Source: Oceanobacillus halotolerans
GTDB lineage: Bacteria; Bacillota; Bacilli; Bacillales; Amphibacillaceae
Direction: 5' to 3'
DNA: 64,000 nucleotides
NCBI RefSeq assembly: GCF_010993955.1
Contig: NZ_WIXL01000001.1
Span: 336,909 to 400,908 of the forward strand
Numbering within the stretch: position 1 is the stretch's first letter; each line of letters opens with the position of its first letter. Position numbers and translations under genes: made by a program. Shown here in pieces: positions 55,282 to 63,824 of this stretch. The notes below the pieces were generated by a model. That model had not been told where the DNA came from and ran no database searches. It was given only the letters and a program-made list of their open reading frames with translations.

Positions 55282-55399
55282 TTCTATTGTTTTTCCTTTT
55301 CGTATAGACATAGTAATAGGAATGCTAGAAAAAATTTCAATCACCTGACACTCCATATTCGTAGTAAATTTATAAAATTTTTAATGAAGGAGGTCATCT

Positions 55400-56584
55400 A
55401 TGAATCATCGCAAATTTAAATACAACCGACCATCTAAATCAAAATTTGGAAAAAAACAGAAAGCTACGATGTTAATTCAACAAAAGAAGCAAAAAGACAA
55501 AACAGGGCCAAACAAACCAGTAGGCCAAGGTAAACCACTGCGGATACAAACGATGCTCAAGCAGGTGATCCCGTTGAAGTTTCCGAGTGTTTTTGCTATA
55601 GGAGGTTTACTTACCATTATTCTAGTCATTCCGACATTAATCGTCACACCATTCGTGAGCGGCGATGAACAAGAAGATATTACGGTGGAAAAGGAGATGA
55701 CCGAAGTAGCTTTAACTGCGGATGATTCCCCCTTTTCCGTTGCAGTCATGCGCAATGAATCGGAGGAAGTAGAGGATATCCCATTAGAAAATTACGTTGC
55801 ACGAGTTGTGGCATCTGAAATGCCTGCAGAGTTTGAATTGGAGGCTTTGAAGGCACAGTCATTAGCAGCGAGAACATATATTATTAACCATATGATCCAT
55901 CAAGGAGCAGGAGGAAATACAGAAGATGTCTATGTGACTGATACAGTAAAACACCAAGTATATAAAGATGAAGCAGAACTCCGCCAACAATGGGGAAATG
56001 ATTATCATTGGAAAATGAATAAAATTAATGAGGCAGTCGTTGCTACAAAAGGTGAAATTCTAACCTATGATAATACAACCATTACGCCTGCGTTTTTCTC
56101 GACCAGTAATGGATACACCGAAAACTCCGAAGACTATTGGGAAAGTGAACTTCCTTATTTACGCAGTGTCGAAAGCCCGTGGGATGAAGATTCACCAAAA
56201 TTCTTAGATCAAAAAGTATTTACAATAGAAGAGGTGGAACAATTGCTGGCTATTGATTTACCCGATCGCGAAAACGTATCTGTTGAAATCTCAAGAACAG
56301 AAAGTGACAGGGTACACGAACTTACGATTGCAGGAAATACATTCTCTGGCAGAGATATACGGGAAGACTTAGGATTACAATCCAGCGATTTTACGATTGA
56401 GCAGAAAAATAATCACCTTATCTTTAAAACGGAAGGATTTGGCCATGGCATTGGAATGAGCCAATATGGCGCAAATGGGATGGCAAAAGAAGGAAAAGAT
56501 TATCGAGAAATTGTCCAATATTACTATCAAGGTGTAGAGATCAGCGAAGTAACCGATACGGCACCAATGCTTGTTAGTAGGTAG
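55400..56584 (+). CDS. spoIID: Stage II sporulation protein D, N-terminally extended
   Basis: A 394-residue membrane-anchored lytic transglycosylase. One membrane helix lies at about 63-85; outside it is the SpoIID domain with the catalytic Glu E140 in VVASEMPAEFE and the TKGEILTYD and GFGHGIGMSQYGAN motifs. With SpoIIP and SpoIIM it thins septal peptidoglycan during engulfment. B. subtilis SpoIID has about 343 residues. Here a very basic cytoplasmic tail of about 60 residues precedes the helix. A perfect AAGGAGG supports ATG 55400. Confidence 0.95.
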   Translation: MNHRKFKYNRPSKSKFGKKQKATMLIQQKKQKDKTGPNKPVGQGKPLRIQTMLKQVIPLKFPSVFAIGGLLTIILVIPTLIVTPFVSGDEQEDITVEKEMTEVALTADDSPFSVAVMRNESEEVEDIPLENYVARVVASEMPAEFELEALKAQSLAARTYIINHMIHQGAGGNTEDVYVTDTVKHQVYKDEAELRQQWGNDYHWKMNKINEAVVATKGEILTYDNTTITPAFFSTSNGYTENSEDYWESELPYLRSVESPWDEDSPKFLDQKVFTIEEVEQLLAIDLPDRENVSVEISRTESDRVHELTIAGNTFSGRDIREDLGLQSSDFTIEQKNNHLIFKTEGFGHGIGMSQYGANGMAKEGKDYREIVQYYYQGVEISEVTDTAPMLVSR

Positions 56585-56609
56585 GACATTATATATAAGA
56601 AGCCTATTG

Positions 56610-56656
56610 CACCCCAGAAGTTAGAGACCAGTAGCATCTAACTTCTGGGGTGTTAA
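56610..56656 (+). terminator. Strong hairpin after spoIID
   Basis: Arms 56610-56625 and 56637-56652 pair over 16 bp without mismatch (core CCCCAGAAGTTAGA), with an 11-nt loop. The tail is A/T-mixed. Beyond it, 56660-56956 holds sequence faintly like the R52 units (AAGTAACAGATA, CTCCCC) and nothing else I can name. Confidence 0.8.
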
Positions 56657-56956
56657 TTATGAATTAATATGGTGGCTTTCACACCTGCGCGTAACCTCAA
56701 TTCCCATTTGGTGCTCAGTCCTATCAATAAAGTAACAGATAAGTACTCCCCTCCCTCTTTTTAGCAGATCTCCTTGTTCACGTCCTAAAAAACCAGTCAA
56801 ATCCCTGGGAAAAACAAGAATTAACAGCAATAAATGCGGACAATTTTCTTAATGTACCCTAAAATCGATAAAAAACACATAAAATCAATAATTTTTTTAT
56901 GGAAGATGTATAGTTTTTCCTTTTTCTGATCAGAATGGTTGTTGAGGTGATGATCA

Positions 56957-57895
56957 ATGAAAGAGGAAAACAACGGCGTAACCCAAAACAAGTGGAAACG
57001 TCTAATCAAGAAAAAGTGGTTTTTTCCAGCGGTATACTTAACGGTTGCTGCCCTTCTATTAGCAGGAGTTGTTTGGTATCAAAACGTTGATAACCAAATA
57101 CCTGAGGTAGAAGATGGCCAAGAGCTAGGGGAAACAGCAGATGATTATACCCCAAATCCTTACGATGAAGATGCCGAACCTGTGATGGAACAACAGGAAA
57201 TCATTCAAATGCCTGTAGAGGATCAAGATCAAGCAGAAATCGTAACTAAATTTTATGATTACAACTCAGATCAAGAGGATCAAGAAGCTGCACTGGTCCT
57301 TTATAACAACCGCTACTATCAAAGTACAGGTGTAGACATTGTATCTTCAGATGGGGAAGCATTTGATGTAACTGCATCATTAAGTGGAAGTGTTGCAGAA
57401 GTAAAAGAAGATCCACTATTAGGAAATGTTGTTTCACTAGATCATGGCAATGAGGTTGTTACCTATTATGCAAGTCTAGGTGAAGTCAATGTTGAAAAAG
57501 GGCAAGAGGTAGAACAAGGTGAAGCAATTGGTACAGCTGGAAAAAATATCTTTGGACAAGATAACGGAAACCACGTCCATTTTGAACTTCGTAAAGATGG
57601 GAAAGAATACAATCCAGAAGACTTCTTTAACCAGTCTGTGACTGTTTTGGATGATGTAGCAGCTGAAGAAGATTCCGAAGATGCTAGTGAATCTAGCAGT
57701 ATGACACCAGCAGGAGATTCTGATGTAGATGCTCCTACTGATGGAGTAGAAGAATCTGACCCAGTTGAAGAAGAAGATCCTACAGAAGAAACAGATCCAG
57801 ATGAAGAGGAAGATGAGGAATCAGGTGAAGATGCAGACTCAGATAATGATGATGATGCAACAGATGATGAAATGGACCCATCTGAGAATGAATAA
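56957..57895 (+). CDS. spoIIQ: Stage II sporulation protein Q
   Basis: The protein has 312 residues. An N-terminal membrane anchor (about 22-42) is followed by a LytM/M23-like domain (about 105-220). The first zinc ligand is lost: YYQSTGVDI has Ser where active enzymes have His, while HVHFE is kept, as in B. subtilis SpoIIQ. A tail of about 80 residues rich in Asp, Glu and Ser follows. Made in the forespore, SpoIIQ binds SpoIIIAH across the intermembrane space. GAGGTGA precedes the ATG. Confidence 0.94.
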   Translation: MKEENNGVTQNKWKRLIKKKWFFPAVYLTVAALLLAGVVWYQNVDNQIPEVEDGQELGETADDYTPNPYDEDAEPVMEQQEIIQMPVEDQDQAEIVTKFYDYNSDQEDQEAALVLYNNRYYQSTGVDIVSSDGEAFDVTASLSGSVAEVKEDPLLGNVVSLDHGNEVVTYYASLGEVNVEKGQEVEQGEAIGTAGKNIFGQDNGNHVHFELRKDGKEYNPEDFFNQSVTVLDDVAAEEDSEDASESSSMTPAGDSDVDAPTDGVEESDPVEEEDPTEETDPDEEEDEESGEDADSDNDDDATDDEMDPSENE

Positions 57896-57910
57896 GGCGT
57901 AATAGGTAGA

Positions 57911-57943
57911 AAACCCTAGTTTTGTTAACTGGGGTTTTTTTCC
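57911..57943 (+). terminator. Terminator after spoIIQ
   Basis: AAACCCTAGTT (57911-57921) pairs with AACTGGGGTTT (57927-57937), then T. Confidence 0.88.
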
Positions 57944-58131
57944 TTTGTATCAAAAATCGGAACAATTATGGGGATTTTAAGCAGAAAATGTCGAACGATT
58001 TCGTCTTTTTTTCTAGTAGAAAAGATGTTATTATAGTCATTGGTTAAGTTATTTATTTAATCTATTTAATAAAAAAGATTGCTATAATTCTATAAAGATG
58101 GAATACATATGGTAGAAAGGAACGGGGACAA

Positions 58132-59175
58132 ATGAAGTATATCAAATCGGACTTAATGCCTAATTCTGCAATATCCCTAACAATGCCAAACGAATTATCA
58201 CTTGATCAAGTAATTCTACTATTAAAACAAGAACATGATCCAGAAACGGCAAATGAATTAACACGTAAATTTTGTATCCAATCCGATTCAGATGAAATTA
58301 ACAAAAAAGGCATGGAATTTCTATATGTTAATAGTTATTTGGAAGACTTACAACAGTTAGTAAATAAGAATAAAGCTTCAAGTAGTATTTCTAATCGTAA
58401 ATGGGCGGCTGTCTATCAATTATTCTTAGAACGTAAAAGACAGCTGACACCAGTAAGTGAGTTATTACGCCGAGCAGAATGGATCGAGACGAATGAGCCC
58501 GAACTAAAATGTTTACTAGAATTTTTCAAGATTTATATTGCATGTGAGAGAAGAGAGTTTGGAGATATCGGAAACTTTTTAGAAAAACAGCAGTATTTAT
58601 TTGATAATATTAATGATTCATTTCTTATTTCTTACTTTCGTATTCGTCTTTACCAAGTATTATTTATTTATTATTGGAAGCGCAATGAATTAATTATGGC
58701 AAGGAAATATGCCTTTCGTGCATTAAATAATATTCCGAGTGTCAGATCCAAAATAAACCTACATATTGATTTGGGATTAACCTATACATACGATACGTTT
58801 AAGCAGGGGATGTATCATATGAACGAGGCATTAAGCTTATCGAAACAACATAACTATAACCAATTGGAGAAAAGAATTGTACAACAAGATATTCCATTCT
58901 TGGCTGCACAGTTCAATGAGACAGATGGTATCGCAACGCAGGATCAAGGTGAACAAGCTCATCTTGAGATTGCCAAAGGAAATCATGATCAAGCAATACG
59001 AATTTTAAATCAAATACCGTTAGATACGCCATTCAAAATTTATTACTTAGGTTTGGCAAAACAGGATCGGAATATTTTAATGCATGCCTATAAAACATTC
59101 ATTGAAAAGCGGAGTGATTTCTTTTTTAGTAAATTGCCTATGAATGCATTAAAACAGCTTGATATCGCTTATTAA
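58132..59175 (+). CDS. AimR-like TPR protein without the N-terminal HTH
   Basis: A 347-residue, wholly helical protein. From residue about 23 it follows the pattern of arbitrium receptor AimR of SPbeta-like phages: LSLDQVILLLKQEHDPETAN, a KFC segment, KWAAVYQLFLER, LEFFKIYIAC and a C-terminal repeat series ending YYLGLAKQDRNILMHAYKTF. AimR of phi3T has about 380 residues and starts with a DNA-binding helix-turn-helix; here only some 20 residues precede the TPR part, and the frame is closed by TAA at 58093 with no start between. AGGAACGGGG precedes ATG. No AimP-like peptide gene is seen downstream. Role unknown; possibly a peptide-binding regulator linked to sporulation. Confidence 0.72.
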   Translation: MKYIKSDLMPNSAISLTMPNELSLDQVILLLKQEHDPETANELTRKFCIQSDSDEINKKGMEFLYVNSYLEDLQQLVNKNKASSSISNRKWAAVYQLFLERKRQLTPVSELLRRAEWIETNEPELKCLLEFFKIYIACERREFGDIGNFLEKQQYLFDNINDSFLISYFRIRLYQVLFIYYWKRNELIMARKYAFRALNNIPSVRSKINLHIDLGLTYTYDTFKQGMYHMNEALSLSKQHNYNQLEKRIVQQDIPFLAAQFNETDGIATQDQGEQAHLEIAKGNHDQAIRILNQIPLDTPFKIYYLGLAKQDRNILMHAYKTFIEKRSDFFFSKLPMNALKQLDIAY

Positions 59176-59183
59176 GAAATAAC

Positions 59184-59216
59184 GGGGAGCATCTATCTCA
59201 GGGTGCTCCCTTATTT
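59184..59216 (+). terminator. Terminator after the AimR-like gene
   Basis: GGGAGCA (59185-59191) pairs with TGCTCCC (59204-59210), with a short T-rich tail. It begins nine bases after the stop, leaving no room for a peptide gene in the same transcript. Confidence 0.8.
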
Positions 59217-59430
59217 ACACGTTAGGAGCATAAAATTTTAGCTAAGAAGTGGTCTCGACGTTGCTAAAATTTTAATGTTTCTTTGTTAGTTTTAGTAGTT
59301 GTTTTCACACTGCATAAGTGTAACTAAGGTTTTCGCCATAAGAACTTGGCGAAAAGCCTAGTTTTCTAATCGGGGGTAATCAAGGCACTTCTAGCTTTTG
59401 TTCTTGGATTTCCACTTATAAGTTCTTCAT
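59217..59430. repeat. R2 element followed by an R3 fragment
   Basis: ACACGTTAGGAGCATAAAAT, AGCTAAGAAGTGGTCTCGAC and the inverted GCTAAAATTTTAATG (59217-59275) form R2. About 59310-59405 is the reverse complement of the insert found at 31585-31670 (GCATAAGTGTAACTAAGG, AACTTGGCGAAAAGCC, TAATCGGGGGT). From 59431 to 59883 I see no gene; the 66-codon frame at 59545 has no ribosome site. Confidence 0.72.
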
Positions 59431-59883
59431 CGAATTAATCCCTCCTTCCGTAATGCTCGTATCCTAGGCTAATCTCAAATTTGTACATGCACTCCGACTG
59501 AAATCCTATAATTTTAAGCATAAATACAACGTTTCCCTAATAAAATGTATCAAACCAAGCAATCTATAATGTCTGAGGTGAGGGCTTGTGTAGCTTTTCA
59601 TCTAGGTAAACTTTGTCGATCGATGACTACATATTTCCAGATTTTTCTAAATTCCTTTGATAGTTACCCGTTTTCTAGTATTCCTTTTATTTATAACCTG
59701 ATAGATGATGTTGTAATCCATGAACGACCATGTAAACAATCATGAACAGGCATCCAAATCATACATACTACGCTTTTAGCTGCACAGCATTACTTTCTTG
59801 TAGATAAGTGAGCTATATCGAAAAGTGAATCACCTTGTCTCAAATCACACCTCGGAAATAACCAACATAGGGAGGCGAACGGT

Positions 59884-60165
59884 GTGCACGATTACATCAA
59901 AGAAAGGACGATCAAGATAGGGAAACAAGTCGTGGAGACGAGGAAAACTGTCCGTACGATAGCAAAAGAATTTGGTGTTTCCAAAAGCACGGTCCATAAA
60001 GACTTAACAGAACGGTTACCGGTAGTAAATCCAGAGCTTGCTAACGAAGTAAAAGAAATCCTAGAACACCATAAAGCTATCCGTCATCTACGTGGAGGCG
60101 CTGCAACCAAAAAAAAGTACGAAGTCAATTCACCAGAAGATCCCCCAGTAAAACCAATCGGATAA
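59884..60165 (+). CDS. spoIIID: Sporulation transcription factor SpoIIID
   Basis: The protein has 93 residues. The HTH (RTIAKEFGVSKSTVHKDLTE, about 24-43) and a basic C-terminal region (HKAIRHLRGGAATKKKY) match SpoIIID closely. It activates and represses sigma E genes in the mother cell. The start is GTG 59884 after AGGGAGGCG, giving the conserved HDYIKERTIKIG N terminus. mbl follows, as in B. subtilis. Confidence 0.97.
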   Translation: MHDYIKERTIKIGKQVVETRKTVRTIAKEFGVSKSTVHKDLTERLPVVNPELANEVKEILEHHKAIRHLRGGAATKKKYEVNSPEDPPVKPIG

Positions 60166-60300
60166 TCACCTTACCCACAGTATAGTATCCATTCTCAGTG
60201 GATAGGCGTCATATAATACTCCTTTCCCTATTAATTTTAGGAGGTGATGCCAAGGGAAAAAAAGCAATACGTACCCAATAAACATACTAAAAAAAGGTGT

Positions 60301-60338
60301 CTAAAAGCACAGTCCAAAAATACAGGCTGTGCTTTTAG
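60301..60338 (+). terminator. Hairpin between spoIIID and mbl
   Basis: CTAAAAGCACAG (60301-60312) is complementary to CTGTGCTTTTAG (60327-60338), 14-nt loop. It has no T run and so may be only a stability element. The rest of the 321-base gap is AT-rich mbl upstream sequence. Confidence 0.6.
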
Positions 60339-60486
60339 GTGTGTTTGCAAATAGGAAGACTTAACATTGTGATGTTTTCGCATTAAAATTCACGATATAT
60401 GCAGTTAAATGTTGAAATTTGTGGTAAAATAAAATACTAGTAGGAATATGTTCAGTAAGTATTTGTAGCAGGGAGGATCTTAATAC

Positions 60487-61488
60487 ATGTTTTCTAGGGA
60501 TATCGGAATCGACCTTGGAACTGCCAATGTGTTGATTCATGTGAGAGGGAAAGGGATCGTGCTAAACGAACCATCTGTCGTGGCACTTGATAAAAACACT
60601 GGAAAAGTCCTTGAAGTCGGTGAAGAAGCTCGACGCATGGTTGGACGGACACCAGGAAATATTGAAGCAATTCGTCCCTTAAAAGATGGTGTTATTGCGG
60701 ATTTTGATATAACAGAAGCGATGTTAAAGCATTTTATAAATAAAATCAATGTACGTGGATTTTTATCCAAACCGAGAATGTTAATTTGTTGCCCAACGAA
60801 TATTACCAAAGTAGAGCAGAAAGCAATCAAAGAAGCAGCAGAAAAATCTGGCGGTAAAAAAGTGTATTTAGAAGAAGAACCTAAAGTTGCTGCAATCGGT
60901 GCAGGTATGGAAATTTATCAGCCAAGTGGAAATATGGTCGTAGATATCGGTGGTGGAACTACAGATGTTGCGGTATTGTCGATGGGTGACATTGTGACAG
61001 CTGAATCCATTAAAATGGCTGGCGATAAATTTGATGTCGAAATTCTCCAATACATAAAAAAGAAATATAAATTGCTGATTGGAGAACGGACAGCAGAAGA
61101 TATTAAGATTAATGTGGCAACGGTTTTTCCAGATTCTCGTAAAGAGCAATTGGATATTCGTGGACGGGATATGGTAAGTGGACTACCACGGACGATTACC
61201 GTTTATTCCGACGAAATTGAACAAGCATTACGCGAACCTGTATCGTTAATTACGCAAGGTGCGAAAACCGTACTAGAACGGACACCACCAGAATTATCTG
61301 CTGACATCATTGACCGTGGTGTTATTTTAACAGGTGGTGGTGCATTGATTCATGGGATCGATCAGTTATTAGCAGAAGAGCTGAAGGTTCCCGTATTCCT
61401 TGCTGAGGACCCAATGGATTGTGTTGCAAAAGGAACAGGCATTATGCTGGAAAATATCGATAAAGTGGAAAAAAAGAAAATTATTTAA
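60487..61488 (+). CDS. mbl: Rod shape-determining protein Mbl
   Basis: A 333-residue actin homologue. Phosphate-1 motif GIDLGTANV, phosphate-2 VVDIGGGTTDVAV and adenosine motif ILTGGGALIHG are present. It forms filaments that guide elongation-type wall synthesis. The spoIIID-mbl-flhO-flhP order distinguishes it from mreB and mreBH. CAGGGAGGA lies upstream. Confidence 0.95.
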   Translation: MFSRDIGIDLGTANVLIHVRGKGIVLNEPSVVALDKNTGKVLEVGEEARRMVGRTPGNIEAIRPLKDGVIADFDITEAMLKHFINKINVRGFLSKPRMLICCPTNITKVEQKAIKEAAEKSGGKKVYLEEEPKVAAIGAGMEIYQPSGNMVVDIGGGTTDVAVLSMGDIVTAESIKMAGDKFDVEILQYIKKKYKLLIGERTAEDIKINVATVFPDSRKEQLDIRGRDMVSGLPRTITVYSDEIEQALREPVSLITQGAKTVLERTPPELSADIIDRGVILTGGGALIHGIDQLLAEELKVPVFLAEDPMDCVAKGTGIMLENIDKVEKKKII

Positions 61489-61550
61489 TCAAGATCGATA
61501 ATTAGCAAATACCCGTTTTGGCCAATGATAAAACCATAAAAGCATTTTTT

Positions 61551-61650
61551 TACACGTTAGGAAATTATAAGAAATGGATTCGACGTGGCTGAAATTTTAA
61601 TGTCCCAAGTATAAGAAAAAACTAAGGACGATTGAATACGAAATTTTTCT
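61551..61650. repeat. R2 element between mbl and flhO
   Basis: ACACGTTAGGAAATTATAAG directly after a run of T, then GAAATGGATTCGACGTGGC, TGAAATTTTAATGTCCCAAG and AAGAAAAAACTAAGG. It abuts the flhO ribosome site, so it forms part of the flhO leader. Confidence 0.7.
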
Positions 61651-61668
61651 GAAAATAGGGGGAGAGAA

Positions 61669-62472
61669 ATGTTAAGAGGATTTTATACTGCTGCAAGTGG
61701 AATGATTTCCCAGCAACGTCAGCAAGAGGCATTATCCAACAATATAGCAAATGCCAATACACCAGGCTATAAATCAGACCAAGCGACATTACGAGCGTTT
61801 CCTGAAATGTTAATACATGAAATGGGGAACAGAAATATCCCAACGACAACAGGACTTAATCTCCCTACCCAAAATCCGCTTGGGACACTGAATACGGGTG
61901 TATATGTCCATGAAATGGTCCCTAATCATGGGCAAGGTGACGTAAAAGAAACTGGTATTGGAACAGACCTCGCTTTAGTCAACGGTACCCTTCCAGACGA
62001 GACAGGCTCGCTTTTCTTTACCGTACAAAATGAAGATGGGGAAGTACGTTATACAAGAAACGGCAATTTCACGGTGGATGGACAAGGATTCCTTGTTACG
62101 ACACAAGGCTATTACGTATTAGACCAAGCTGGAAATCCAATTCAAACAGATGGGATGGAATTTCAGGTGATGGAAAATGGCACATTAGATGTAGCTGGTC
62201 AGCAAATTCCACTTGGGATAGCTTATACGGCGAATGCCAATGATTTCGAAAAAGAAGGAAATGGCTTATTCAATGGGGAAGCCGGTGCAATACCAGTAGG
62301 TACGACATTTTCCGTACAACAAGGATTCCTCGAACAATCGAATGTTGACGCACTGCAATCAATGACGAGTATGATGGAGTCATATCGCATGTTTGAAACG
62401 AACCAGCGTGTATTGAAGGCTTATGATGAAAGCTTAGGCAAAGCAGTTAGCGAAATTGGCAGGCTAGGATAA
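61669..62472 (+). CDS. flhO: Flagellar hook/basal-body rod protein FlhO
   Basis: A 267-residue FlgG-family protein. N-terminal rod domain (AASGMISQQRQQEALSNNIA, ANTPGYK), central beta region with GFLVTTQGYYVLD, and the C-terminal LEQSNVDALQSMTSMMESYR with FETNQRVLKAYD. It forms the distal rod of the flagellum. GGGGGAG precedes ATG. Confidence 0.93.
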   Translation: MLRGFYTAASGMISQQRQQEALSNNIANANTPGYKSDQATLRAFPEMLIHEMGNRNIPTTTGLNLPTQNPLGTLNTGVYVHEMVPNHGQGDVKETGIGTDLALVNGTLPDETGSLFFTVQNEDGEVRYTRNGNFTVDGQGFLVTTQGYYVLDQAGNPIQTDGMEFQVMENGTLDVAGQQIPLGIAYTANANDFEKEGNGLFNGEAGAIPVGTTFSVQQGFLEQSNVDALQSMTSMMESYRMFETNQRVLKAYDESLGKAVSEIGRLG

Positions 62473-62511
62473 ATTTGAACAATCGTAAATAGGACTACAG
62501 GAGTGAAGGAC

Positions 62512-63342
62512 ATGTCACGTTCCATGATACAGGCAGCGGTTACGATGAATCAGTTGCAACAAAAGTTAGATGTGATAGGTAACAATATGGCAAATAGCCA
62601 AACAACTGGTTATAAAACACGTGAGGCAGAATTCTCCTCGCTGTTATTTCAACAAATGAATAATATGCGAGATCCACAAAATGCAGAAGGGCGGCTAACA
62701 CCAGACGGAATCAGGGTTGGTTCTGGTGCTAGACTTGGTGCTATTAATAGTAATTTAACACAGGGTGCTTTAACTGAGACAGAACGTCCATTAGATACGG
62801 CATTGCTTGGGAAAAATCAATTATATCAAATTCAAGTAACAGAAAATGATGTCACCGAAACTCGATATACGAGGGATGGCGCGTTTTTCCTAAGTCCGAT
62901 TAATGGGAACCAAGATGTGATGCTGACGACAAAAGATGGCCACCCAGTTCTAGGGGATAATGGTCCAATTACCTTTGCAGATGGTTTTGATGAGATTAAG
63001 ATTCAGCCAAATGGTGAGATCGTTGTCTCTCGTGGTAATGCAGAAGAAACAGTTGGGAACCTAGCGACTGTCGAAGCCGTTCGGCCAAGAGTGTTAGAAG
63101 CAACAGGGGATAATCATTTCCGTATGCCAGATTTAGCTGCATTAGGGTATAATTTAGCTGATATTATTCAACCAACTGCTGCAAATGAATCAGTTTTAAA
63201 AAGTGGCGCGCTGGAAGCGTCAAATGTTGATATTTCCAAACAAATGACAGATCTTATCAATACACAACGGTCTTATCAATTTAATGCAAGGTCTATATCT
63301 ATGGGAGATGAAATGCAAGGACTAATCAATCAACTACGCTAA
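62512..63342 (+). CDS. flhP: Flagellar hook/basal-body rod protein FlhP
   Basis: The 276-residue companion of FlhO with N-terminal QKLDVIGNNMANSQTTGYK and C-terminal LEASNVDISKQMTDLINTQR. ATG 62512 is preferred over GTG 62503 because AGGAGTG spans the latter. It follows flhO after 39 bases. Confidence 0.93.
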   Translation: MSRSMIQAAVTMNQLQQKLDVIGNNMANSQTTGYKTREAEFSSLLFQQMNNMRDPQNAEGRLTPDGIRVGSGARLGAINSNLTQGALTETERPLDTALLGKNQLYQIQVTENDVTETRYTRDGAFFLSPINGNQDVMLTTKDGHPVLGDNGPITFADGFDEIKIQPNGEIVVSRGNAEETVGNLATVEAVRPRVLEATGDNHFRMPDLAALGYNLADIIQPTAANESVLKSGALEASNVDISKQMTDLINTQRSYQFNARSISMGDEMQGLINQLR

Positions 63343-63423
63343 CTAACCATTGACGAAAGCCAAAAGATCTCTTATAGTATTCCTAGATAAGTGAAATCGG
63401 CCAAAGTAAGGGAGTACGTATCC

Positions 63424-63777
63424 ATGCCAAGCAATGAAAGAGGACAAACTGCAGAGCAAAAAGAAACCCGGACAAAACAAAAAAGAGTGAAAACCTCTGA
63501 GAATGAGAATGTACAGGCGAAAAAAGAGGAATCACAGGCTCAAACCAGGAAAGAACAAAAGAAAAAACAAAAAGCGGAAAAACGAAAAAAAAAGAAGCCA
63601 AGGCGACGTATTTTCCCAATTTGGTTACGGATTATAGTAGTACTCTTGCTAGCAGGAATCGCTTTAATTGCAGGGCTCATGATTGGTTTTGGTGTACTTG
63701 GAGATGGAAATCCCACTGATGTATTAGACCTAGATACATGGCATCACATCATTGATATAGTAACAAAAGAAGCGTAA
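63424..63777 (+). CDS. EpuA-family small membrane protein
   Basis: The protein has 117 residues. About 60 highly basic, charged N-terminal residues precede one membrane helix (about 65-88) and a short outside tail IGFGVLGDGNPTDVLDLDTW. This tail fits the EpuA family, sometimes labelled DNA-directed RNA polymerase subunit beta in annotations although it is unrelated to RpoB. ATG 63424 has GGGAG nine bases upstream; a GTG at 63391 is less likely. Function unknown. Confidence 0.8.
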   Translation: MPSNERGQTAEQKETRTKQKRVKTSENENVQAKKEESQAQTRKEQKKKQKAEKRKKKKPRRRIFPIWLRIIVVLLLAGIALIAGLMIGFGVLGDGNPTDVLDLDTWHHIIDIVTKEA

Positions 63778-63786
63778 TAACAAACG

Positions 63787-63817
63787 AGCATGTCCATCAT
63801 ATGGAACATGCTTTTTT
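63787..63817 (+). terminator. Terminator after the EpuA-family gene
   Basis: AGCATGTCCAT (63787-63797) pairs with ATGGAACATGCT (63801-63812) with one bulged base, then T. Confidence 0.85.
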
Positions 63818-63824
63818 AACAAGT

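Noticed and set aside
59545..59745. Small ORF downstream of the AimR-like gene, considered as an AimP peptide gene
   Set aside because: It has no ribosome site and no signal peptide followed by a short C-terminal peptide, and lies beyond a terminator and a repeat.
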